DNA from: GCA-2717185 sp047517345
GTDB lineage: Bacteria > Pseudomonadota > Alphaproteobacteria > UBA8366 > GCA-2717185
Assembly (NCBI GenBank): GCA_047517345.1
Contig: JAKZTB010000350.1
Location: 1 to 10,956 of the forward strand
Reading direction: 5' to 3'
DNA length: 10,956 nt
Positions 5,646-10,956 of this stretch are shown one piece after another. The notes under the pieces are model-generated. The model was not told where the DNA came from. It saw nothing but the letters and a program-made list of their open reading frames with translations, and searched no databases. Made by a program: the position numbers and the translations under genes. Within the stretch, counting starts at the first letter, position 1, and every line of letters begins with the position of its first letter.

Positions 5646-6242
5646 CTAAAGATTCACATTCTCCGCGTAGACGGCCGACGGCAGGTTTTCCTTCGGCCAG
5701 TCGTCGCCGTTTTCGAATGGGGCCACGCCGACGGCATGCCGGGCCATGCCCGACTCCAGCATCGCCATCGAGACAATCTCGGCAATGCCGACATCGTCGA
5801 TGCCATGGCCACGCAGCGCCAGGAAATCGTCGTCCGTCGTGCCTTCGTTGAAGGCGACCTTGCGCGCGAAGCGCAGCACGTCCTGCCACATCGGGTCGAG
5901 CGTTTTCGAGGCCTCGAAATCCAGGCAGTCCATGACATCGTCCATGGTCATGCCGAAATGCTCGATCAGGTGGGTTTGGTGATTGTTGATGCAGCGCGGG
6001 CAATCGACCTCGGCCGCACAGACCAGGGAAATGGCGTTCAGCAGTGGTTTCGGCAGCGACCCCGGCGTCATTTGCAACCGCTTGGTCAAAATCCACCAGC
6101 CTTTGACGAGTTCGGGGTCCAACGCGAAGAATCCCCAGGTCGGCGTCAGAAAATTCGCGCCCTTCGTCTGGCGTATGTCCTCGAAGATCGCGGCGACCTC
6201 GCCGTCGGCGTCATCCGGTCGCACCAGCTTGACTTTCTCCAT
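5646..6242 (-). CDS. AhpD-like / carboxymuconolactone decarboxylase family protein
   Basis: This 198-residue protein has the all-helical AhpD/CMD fold. Its core motif is E78-V-D-C81-P-R-C84-I-N-N-H88, the redox-active CxxC with the nearby Glu and His that relay protons in AhpD-type alkyl-hydroperoxide reductases. The N-terminal half (MEKVKLVRPD to LTPTWGFFALDPELVKGWW) and the C-terminal half (DPMWQDVLRFARKVA, DDVGIAEIVSMAMLES) match the usual helix arrangement. The role is probably thiol-dependent peroxide or oxidative-stress defence in the cytosol, although some members lack a known function. ATG 6242 is chosen over TTG 6251 because AGGGAG (6252-6257) sits 9 nt before it and would touch the TTG. 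It starts 36 nt after the cyclase stop on the same strand, so co-transcription is likely. Confidence 0.85.
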   Translation of the reverse strand: MEKVKLVRPDDADGEVAAIFEDIRQTKGANFLTPTWGFFALDPELVKGWWILTKRLQMTPGSLPKPLLNAISLVCAAEVDCPRCINNHQTHLIEHFGMTMDDVMDCLDFEASKTLDPMWQDVLRFARKVAFNEGTTDDDFLALRGHGIDDVGIAEIVSMAMLESGMARHAVGVAPFENGDDWPKENLPSAVYAENVNL

Positions 6243-6251
6243 GTCACGCAA

Positions 6252-6257
6252 CTCCCT
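6252..6257 (-). promoter_or_regulatory. Shine-Dalgarno site fixing the AhpD-like start
   Basis: AGGGAG on the minus strand, 9 nt before ATG 6242. It directly abuts the in-frame TTG at 6251, which argues against that start. Confidence 0.55.
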
Positions 6258-6278
6258 GTTCTCCCGAGTCGAAGCGTT

Positions 6279-8180
6279 TCATAACAATCGATAAACCTCA
6301 ACCTCGCCGGTCCGGCCTTTCAGTTCGAAGCGCCCCGCAGATTCCGTTTCGAACGCGTCGCCGATGTCCTGCAACGTATCGCCGCTGATCTGGATCGCGA
6401 CATCGGTTCCCGGCGGGTAGAGTTCCTTTCCCAATTGCTCCAGACGGCTGCCGACATTCACGGCGTCGCCGATGATCGTATAATTGAGATGATCCGGCGT
6501 ACCGATATTGCCGACGGTAACCCGGCCGCTATGGATGCCGATGCGAATACCGATGGCCCGCTTCCCTTCGGCCTCTCGCGCTTTGTTGTTTTCGCGGATC
6601 GCGACTGCTATGGCCAATGCGGCCCGGCAGGCGCGTTCGGCGCGATTTTTCTGTTTCTCCGGCGCCCCCCAATACGCCATCACCGAGTCGCCCATGAACT
6701 TGTCGATCGTACCTCCTTCGTCATCGATGCATTTGCCGATCAGGGAGAAATGATCGTTGACCAATGCGGCGACTTCGGATGCCGTCATATCCTGGGACAG
6801 GGCGGAGAAACCGACCATATCGGTAAACAGCACCGTGATATTTCGTCCATCGGAGACCATGCCCTCTACGTCGCCGTGTTTGACCAACTGCTCGACGATC
6901 TTCTTGGGGACATAGAATTCGAACCAGCGAAGCGCCCGCAACATCGCGTTGAACGACTTCGATTGATCGTTGAGTTCCCGGAAAACGCTGCCAGGCAGGT
7001 TTTCCACTTTTGCGATGTCCAAATCGCGTATCCGGCTGGCGGCAGTGGAAAACCGGACGATTGGCCAGGCGATCCTTCGGCCGATATAGATCGCTGCGAG
7101 CACCGAAAGGATCAAACTGACGATCCCGACGGCAAGCGAGATCATCATGCGTCGTATTTCCTGCCCGACCTCCTCGCGGCTGAAATAGACCCCAGCGATC
7201 AAGGGCTTGGGGCCAAATCCCTGAATGGCCCGGTAAACGAAGATGAAACGCTGCGGATCCATATGGAGCACGTGACCTTCGGTTCCTTCCGGCAGGTTTA
7301 ACCCTAGGCCGTACCGGTCTTCGGTTTGCCAGATCGCGGCCAGAACCGGATCGCCGAATCCATCAATTGGCGGCAGTGGGTCTTCGTTGGTTCGGCCCGG
7401 ATAGCCATCTGCCGTTAGGGCGTGAGCGAGAACATGCTCTCTGCCGTACAGAAAAAAGCGGGATCCTCGCTCGCTCGAATTAGAGTCACTGACGAAATTA
7501 GAAAGCTCCTTGACGGAAACGGCGGCAACCACTGCGCCAATCATGACGCCATCGAAGGAAACCGGGACGACTATGTTGATATAGGTTCGCTTGGTGCTGT
7601 CGCGCCAGATCGGCGTTCCCCAGTTGGGACCCGGTACCACCGCCGCCATCCGTTTCAATATCTCCGGATCGCGCGAATAGTCGAAAGTGCGCTCTATGAC
7701 GTTTCCATGCCGTCCATCATTCGCAACGAGATAGGCCTGCATGGCGCTGTCAATGTAGATGACGGAGTCGATCTGTGGTGCCGCCGCCAGCGCACCGGTG
7801 AACATGTCGCCCAGTCGCTTGTGGTCCTTGGCGTCGATCCTGCCGCTGGAAATCTGCTCGGCGAGGAACATCGCCTGGTATTCGGCCGGTTTGAGATGCT
7901 GTTCGATGCGGTTGACGGCGGCAGTTACGCCCTGATGCGCGTTGTCGCTGAGCAGCGCGAAGGTGTTTTTCTGGGCCAGCCAGACGCCGACACCGAGGAC
8001 ACCGCCCACCGAAATCAATGTGAGCAGGCTTATCGCCGTCACAAGCGTGATGGTGATGGAGAATCGACCATTCCAGCGGGCGGCTTGCTGGTCCGGTCTG
8101 CCGTTGCCGTTCAGAGTGTTCGCCGTCGACGGTGATGGGGTTTCGGATATCGGCATGTTCGGTTGGCGGTCACGGTTCAA
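6279..8180 (-). CDS. membrane-bound class III adenylate cyclase with extracytoplasmic sensor and HAMP
   Basis: This 633-residue protein (from TTG 8180) has a disordered N-terminus, TM1 at about 41-69, a Cache-like periplasmic sensor region (about 70-340), TM2 at about 346-367, a HAMP-like linker (about 368-418) and a class III nucleotide cyclase domain (about 445-633). Catalytic features are visible: metal ligands D454 (LFTDMVGFSALS) and D498 (FMGDSVMAYWG), purine-specifying K494 and T568 (LNYTIIGDAVN), and transition-state residues N575 and R579 (VGSRLE). The Lys/Thr pair suggests ATP rather than GTP, giving cAMP. It probably converts an external ligand signal into cAMP. TTG 8180 has GGAG 10 nt upstream; ATG 8156 (625 residues) lacks a site and is the alternative. 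The AhpD-like gene follows 36 nt downstream. Divergent from the CoA-transferase. Confidence 0.9.
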   Translation of the reverse strand: MNRDRQPNMPISETPSPSTANTLNGNGRPDQQAARWNGRFSITITLVTAISLLTLISVGGVLGVGVWLAQKNTFALLSDNAHQGVTAAVNRIEQHLKPAEYQAMFLAEQISSGRIDAKDHKRLGDMFTGALAAAPQIDSVIYIDSAMQAYLVANDGRHGNVIERTFDYSRDPEILKRMAAVVPGPNWGTPIWRDSTKRTYINIVVPVSFDGVMIGAVVAAVSVKELSNFVSDSNSSERGSRFFLYGREHVLAHALTADGYPGRTNEDPLPPIDGFGDPVLAAIWQTEDRYGLGLNLPEGTEGHVLHMDPQRFIFVYRAIQGFGPKPLIAGVYFSREEVGQEIRRMMISLAVGIVSLILSVLAAIYIGRRIAWPIVRFSTAASRIRDLDIAKVENLPGSVFRELNDQSKSFNAMLRALRWFEFYVPKKIVEQLVKHGDVEGMVSDGRNITVLFTDMVGFSALSQDMTASEVAALVNDHFSLIGKCIDDEGGTIDKFMGDSVMAYWGAPEKQKNRAERACRAALAIAVAIRENNKAREAEGKRAIGIRIGIHSGRVTVGNIGTPDHLNYTIIGDAVNVGSRLEQLGKELYPPGTDVAIQISGDTLQDIGDAFETESAGRFELKGRTGEVEVYRLL

Positions 8181-8286
8181 GAATTATGGGCTCCGACTAT
8201 ATCATCTCGGAAACGCGCCACGCGTATTCAAGGACCGATGGCGCTGTGCTGCCTGACAAGCGATGATGGGCGGCAGGAGGACGGAA
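8181..8286. promoter_or_regulatory. divergent promoter region, cyclase / CoA-transferase
   Basis: This 106-nt region between divergent starts holds the best -10-like element toward the cyclase, TATAGT on the minus strand at about 8196-8201, with no good -35 at the right distance. ACGCGT palindromes at about 8214-8226 are too short to interpret. Both genes need a promoter here, so the promoters probably overlap. Confidence 0.3.
8275..8280 (+). promoter_or_regulatory. strong Shine-Dalgarno site of the CoA-transferase
   Basis: AGGAGG, a perfect anti-16S match, lies 6 nt before ATG 8287. It decides against the upstream in-frame ATG codons at 8263 and 8266 and predicts strong translation. Confidence 0.8.
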
Positions 8287-9522
8287 ATGCCGAAACGTAT
8301 TCTTGAGGGCGTGCGGGTGGTCGACCTGACGCAGTACTTCGTCGGGCCGCACACGACTTTGCTGCTCGCCGGGATGGGGGCCGAAATCATCCGTGTGGAC
8401 AATCCGGTGACCGGCGACACGCTGTCCGACACGCCGATTTACGCCGGCCCCGAAGGGGTATCGTTCGAACGCAAGACGCCGGACGATCTCGGCGTACCGT
8501 TCCTCAAGCGCAGCCGGGCCAAGAAGGCGGTGACCTTGAACCTGAAGGATCCGGAAGGGGTTCGCCTTCTGCTGGAGTTGACCGACAAGTCGGACGTGCT
8601 GGTGGAGAATTTCAGCGTCGGCGTGACCAAGCGTCTCGGCGTCGACTTCGAGACCCTGCATGCGCGCAATCCGCGGCTGGTTTATTGCTCGATCACCGGC
8701 TACGGCCAGACCGGCCCCGACGCCCATCTGAAATGCTTCGACGCGGCGGCTCAGGCGGCGTCGGGACTGATGAGCCTGACCGGTCAGCCGGGCGGACCGC
8801 CGACCAAGGCCGGCTCGGCGCTGGCCGATTCTATTTCCAGCGTCTTCGGCCTCTCCGGCATCCTGGGCGCGCTGTATCATCAGGAACGCGCCGGGGAAGG
8901 GCAGCATGTCGATATTTCGATGGTCGATTCCGTCTTCTCCCTGATCTACGACGATCCGCTGGAAGGCTACAAGCAGCTGGGGTTGGACTACCGGCAGGGC
9001 AACCGGGTAGCGCGGGTGTCGCCCTTCAACAGCTACAAGACGAAGGACCGCTGGTTGATCATCGCGACCGCGACCGACGCGCACTGGCGCACGCTCTGCG
9101 ACGTCATGGGGCGGGAGGACTTGAAGCGCGACCCCGACTTCGCGACGGGCAGCGACCGGCTTCTGATCAACGACCGGGTCGATGCGATCGTCGCGGAATG
9201 GGCCGCCATGCAGGAGGGGGACGTCGCGCTGGCGCGGTTGCGCGAGGCCGACATCGTCTGCAGCCCGATCAACGATATCGACGACGTCAAGGCCTGGCCG
9301 CATATCCGCGCCCGCGGCATGATCGAGGACCTGGTTCATCCGACGCTCGGCCGCCTGGAGGGCCTCCACGCGGCCGGCTTTCCGATCAAGTTCAGCGGGA
9401 CCGAAACCGGCTATGACGGGCCGCCGGTGATGCCGGGGACGAACAACCGCGAGATTCTCGGCGGTTTGCTGGGGCTCGACGATGGAGCACTGGATAAACT
9501 CGCCGACGACGGCGTTATTTAG
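8287..9522 (+). CDS. family III CoA-transferase (CaiB/BaiF-like)
   Basis: This 411-residue protein is full length for family III CoA-transferases, which move CoA between acyl-CoA donors and carboxylic acids through aspartyl-CoA intermediates as interlocked dimers. Visible signatures are LEGVRVVDLTQYFVGPHTTLLLAGMGAEIIRVD in the N-terminal region (6-38), DVLVENFSVGVTKRLGVDF (103-121), SITGYGQTGP (135-144) and FDAAAQAASGLMSLTG (151-166), where D152 is the expected catalytic Asp. GEGQHVDISMVDS (204-216) and a C-terminal PVMPGTNNREIL (380-391) follow. Oxalate-, carnitine-, succinyl- or mesaconyl-type substrates cannot be told apart here. The start has a perfect AGGAGG site. A Rid gene begins 11 nt after the stop, so these two form an operon, suggesting that the acid or thioester pathway yields a reactive product. 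Confidence 0.93.
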   Translation: MPKRILEGVRVVDLTQYFVGPHTTLLLAGMGAEIIRVDNPVTGDTLSDTPIYAGPEGVSFERKTPDDLGVPFLKRSRAKKAVTLNLKDPEGVRLLLELTDKSDVLVENFSVGVTKRLGVDFETLHARNPRLVYCSITGYGQTGPDAHLKCFDAAAQAASGLMSLTGQPGGPPTKAGSALADSISSVFGLSGILGALYHQERAGEGQHVDISMVDSVFSLIYDDPLEGYKQLGLDYRQGNRVARVSPFNSYKTKDRWLIIATATDAHWRTLCDVMGREDLKRDPDFATGSDRLLINDRVDAIVAEWAAMQEGDVALARLREADIVCSPINDIDDVKAWPHIRARGMIEDLVHPTLGRLEGLHAAGFPIKFSGTETGYDGPPVMPGTNNREILGGLLGLDDGALDKLADDGVI

Positions 9523-9533
9523 AGGACCGCATT

Positions 9534-9905
9534 ATGGCGCGACAGAACATCACGTCCGGGCATGCCTTCGAGCCGGTGTTCGGCTATTCGCGCGCCGTGC
9601 GGATCGGAAATACGGTCCATGTCTCCGGGACGACGGCCGGCGGCGCCGATGCGTACGAGCAGGCGACAAACGTCCTCGCGATCATCGAAAGGGCGCTCGC
9701 CGAGGCGGGTGCGGGGCCGGAGCATGTCGTGCGCACCGTCGTCTACGTGACCGACATGGCGGCCCATGCCGACGGCGTGACGCGGGCGCATGGCGAAATG
9801 TTCGGCGACATCCGCCCAGCCAGCACGCTGGTCGCCGTCACCGCCCTGCTGCGGCCCGAACTGGTCGTCGAAATCGAAGCCTACGCGATCGTGCCGGACG
9901 ACTAG
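9534..9905 (+). CDS. Rid family protein, Arg-less variant
   Basis: This 123-residue Rid protein has GYSRAVRIGNTVHVSGTT (17-34), EQATNVLAIIERALAEAGAG (42-61), VVRTVVYVTDM (65-75) and a signature RPASTLVAVTALLRPELVVE followed by IEAYAIV. The Arg of archetypal RidA (PPxTR) is L99 here, so it belongs with the Rid subfamilies that lack the carboxylate-binding Arg and usually do not hydrolyse 2-aminoacrylate. It may act on another imine, on an ester-like substrate, or bind a ligand. GAGGA lies 8 nt upstream of ATG 9534. It follows the CoA-transferase by 11 nt, pointing to coupled expression. Its TAG shares the palindrome CTAG with the stop of the convergent dioxygenase gene. It is not a recent copy of the Rid gene at 5253, since the two differ over most of their length. 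Confidence 0.87.
   Translation: MARQNITSGHAFEPVFGYSRAVRIGNTVHVSGTTAGGADAYEQATNVLAIIERALAEAGAGPEHVVRTVVYVTDMAAHADGVTRAHGEMFGDIRPASTLVAVTALLRPELVVEIEAYAIVPDD
9902..9905. other. CTAG shared as stop codon by two convergent genes
   Basis: The tetranucleotide CTAG reads TAG on the plus strand (Rid, 9903-9905) and TAG on the minus strand (dioxygenase, 9904-9902), so the two coding regions overlap tail to tail by four bases and no terminator can lie between them. Confidence 0.85.
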
Positions 9906-10771
9906 TCCGCCGCGGAATCCTGCCCCTGGACGGTGAAGAAGGAGGCGGATTTTGGTTGCTCCGGCAATTCGATCGACGCCTCGGTCAGCCGCGCGGCGCG
10001 CGCTTTTTTGCCGCGTACAATCAGGCCCTCGTTCGGGTTGGGCATCGGGTTGCGCGCGATCGGGAAGGCGTCCGCCGCGCTGTAGACGCAGATATAGAGA
10101 TTCCGCGACCGGTCCGAACCGTTCGGGGCGGAGCCGTGCGCCAGCCGCGTGTGCATCAGGCAAACGCTGCCCGCCTTGCCGGTGACGGGCACGGATTGTT
10201 CCAGCAGGCGCGCCTCGTCTTCCGCCGAGACGGATCCTGTGAACCGCCCGCCGCTGTACAGCGAGTAAAGCGGCCCGCGATGGGAGCCCGGCACCACCCG
10301 TAGGCAGCCATTCGCTTCCGTCACGTCGTCGAGCATCAGCAGCGCGGTCACCACGTCGTCGTTGGTGTGCGGCGTGAACAGGAAATCCTGGTGATAGGCC
10401 ACGGTGGTATCGGAGCTGGGCAGCTTAAGGTTGATCTTGCAGTGGTGGAATTTCAGGTTCGGTCCGATCAATTGGCTGACCAAGTCGACCGTCGCCGCGT
10501 TCTGCATCACGTCCCTATAGGCGTCGGAGATGTCGGACGGGTTGTTGACCCGGCGCAGCGCGGGGTTTTCCGCCGTGTGTTCCGCCCCCATGTCGAAGCG
10601 CGGCCGGTCGTCCAAGGTCGGTGGCCCAAACGGCTCGCTGTGGCCGCGGCTTTCCGCGACCCAGCCCGCGATCTCGGCGTTCAGCGCGGCGAGTTGTGCC
10701 GGCGTCACCGCGTTCTCGACCGTGAGGACGCCGTCGCGCCGGAAATCGTCGATTTGGGATTGGGTGAGCAT
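9902..10771 (-). CDS. phytanoyl-CoA dioxygenase (PhyH) family Fe(II)/2-oxoglutarate oxygenase
   Basis: This 289-residue protein (from ATG 10771) begins MLTQSQIDDFRRDGVLTVEN, the usual PhyH opening. It carries the iron triad H127-x-D129 (AYHQDFLF) and distal H212 (TRLAHGSAPN), with R223 (DRSRN) placed to bind 2-oxoglutarate. GCLRVVPGSHRGP (155-167) is the typical core strand. The family hydroxylates (or occasionally halogenates) small molecules, CoA esters or free acids with O2; Asp at the HxD position indicates hydroxylation. With a CoA-transferase nearby, a CoA-linked or free acid substrate is plausible. Starts at 10789 and further upstream are possible, but those residues run into IS-like sequence and do not resemble PhyH. 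Only GGAG 12 nt upstream supports the start. The stop is shared as CTAG with the convergent Rid gene. Confidence 0.88.
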   Translation of the reverse strand: MLTQSQIDDFRRDGVLTVENAVTPAQLAALNAEIAGWVAESRGHSEPFGPPTLDDRPRFDMGAEHTAENPALRRVNNPSDISDAYRDVMQNAATVDLVSQLIGPNLKFHHCKINLKLPSSDTTVAYHQDFLFTPHTNDDVVTALLMLDDVTEANGCLRVVPGSHRGPLYSLYSGGRFTGSVSAEDEARLLEQSVPVTGKAGSVCLMHTRLAHGSAPNGSDRSRNLYICVYSAADAFPIARNPMPNPNEGLIVRGKKARAARLTEASIELPEQPKSASFFTVQGQDSAAD

Positions 10772-10837
10772 GGTCGTAAGGGGCTCCATGTCGAGTAAGC
10801 GTCGCACGGTCCCCCCCACCTTGGCCCGACCGGGAAG

Positions 10838-10851
10838 ATGGGTAACAGTTT
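10838..10851. repeat. direct repeat copy 1 (ATGGGTAACAGTTT), likely IS end
   Basis: This 14-mer is identical to copy 2 at 10863-10876, starting 25 nt earlier, with ggaccggcgac between the copies. Short repeated units of this kind close to an end are typical of transposase-binding sites in IS21/IS481-type elements. It lies about 70 nt upstream of the dioxygenase ATG. Confidence 0.55.
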
Positions 10852-10862
10852 GGACCGGCGAC

Positions 10863-10876
10863 ATGGGTAACAGTTT
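10863..10876. repeat. direct repeat copy 2 (ATGGGTAACAGTTT), likely IS end
   Basis: This is the second exact copy of the 14-mer. It lies between copy 1 and the possible transposase tail at 10881-10955, the position expected for a subterminal transposase-binding repeat. Only this end of any element is in the window. Confidence 0.55.
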
Positions 10877-10880
10877 TTGC

Positions 10881-10955
10881 TCATCCGCGTACCGCCTTTC
10901 GTCGTCGTCTTGTCGACTTGGGTCGGCTGAAGCGGCCACCTTGATCGATCGATCC
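10881..10955 (-). CDS. possible transposase C-terminal tail (partial)
   Basis: A minus-strand frame entering from the right edge encodes 24 residues beginning GSIDQGGRFSRP and ending KAVRG before TGA (10883-10881). It is strongly basic, as transposase C-termini often are, and it ends 4 nt from the repeat at 10863-10876, the arrangement expected at the 3' end of an IS transposase gene. It is too short to assign to a family. If real, transcription from it would run on into the dioxygenase gene. Confidence 0.3.
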   Translation of the reverse strand, partial: GSIDQGGRFSRPKSTRRRRKAVRG

Positions 10956-10956
10956 G

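Larger units (their letters stand above)
10802..10956. mobile_element. probable insertion-sequence terminus, element continues past the window
   Basis: This stretch holds the two 14-nt repeats and a possible coding tail reading toward them, and shows no similarity to the adjacent dioxygenase. The pattern of repeated TGGGTAACAGTTT near an element end resembles IS481/IS21-type elements, which I recall without being able to search. The inner boundary is uncertain; C-rich sequence at 10811-10820 may be at or near it. No target duplication can be judged because the other end is outside the window. Confidence 0.45.

Noticed and set aside
6435..7301. 288-codon open plus-strand frame opposite the cyclase
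   Set aside because: Antisense to the cyclase catalytic and HAMP regions; composition is typical of a shadow frame.
8197..9369. 390-codon open minus-strand frame opposite the CoA-transferase
   Set aside because: It lies antisense to a full family III CoA-transferase with a perfect ribosome site, is Arg/Ala/Gly/Val-rich with no domain, and is the usual by-product of GC-rich codon bias.
10772..10939. N-terminal extension of the PhyH protein into the right-edge repeats
   Set aside because: The added residues are encoded by the repeated 14-mers and IS-like sequence; PhyH homology starts at MLTQSQ.
10942..10954. Short GATC run (gatcgatcgatc)
   Set aside because: Only three tandem copies of a common tetranucleotide; too short to call a repeat or origin feature.

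Overview
This is a GC-rich, gene-dense bacterial window. The best guess is an alphaproteobacterium, perhaps Rhodospirillales-like. The grounds are base composition, the DUF6356-type small membrane protein at the left end, and the mix of family III CoA-transferase, phytanoyl-CoA-dioxygenase-like, AhpD-like, Rid and class III cyclase genes. The taxonomy is an inference from gene content only. No tRNA, rRNA, CRISPR array, plasmid or phage module is visible.

Layout, left to right. (1) 1-949: a partial frame of uncertain status, a small DUF6356 membrane protein (+), then a cupin/cysteine-dioxygenase-like protein (-). (2) 1073-1954: an alpha/beta hydrolase (+). (3) 1980-4192: a biotin carboxyl carrier protein (-) diverging from a pyruvate-carboxylase/oxaloacetate-decarboxylase-type carboxyltransferase (+) across a 284-nt region. 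(4) 4199-5639: a tiny protein (-), then a short-chain dehydrogenase-like protein and a Rid-family protein (+). (5) 5655-8180 region: an AhpD/carboxymuconolactone-decarboxylase-like protein and a two-TM adenylate cyclase, both (-), probably one transcript. (6) 8287-9905: a family III CoA-transferase and a second Rid protein (+). (7) 9902-10771: a phytanoyl-CoA-dioxygenase-like enzyme (-). Beyond its start, at the right edge, lie a repeated 14-mer and a possible coding tail that look like the end of an insertion sequence.

The genes look like accessory metabolism of organic or CoA-linked acids: CoA transfer, biotin-dependent carboxyl transfer, SDR chemistry, oxygenases, and Rid proteins that hydrolyse reactive enamines/imines or related compounds. 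No substrate can be named from the sequence. Two enzymes have changed active sites. The carboxyltransferase has Glu where the family has its carbamylated metal-ligand Lys. The SDR has lost the catalytic Ser, Tyr and Asn but kept the Lys. The two Rid proteins also differ from each other: one keeps the substrate-binding Arg, the other has Leu there.

Organisation is also unusual. Strand switches nearly gene by gene. Five convergent gene ends are separated by 25 nt or less, and in one case both stop codons share a single CTAG. Regulation therefore probably acts through short divergent promoter regions (950-1072, 2454-2737, 4352-4470, 8181-8286), two of which contain inverted repeats.
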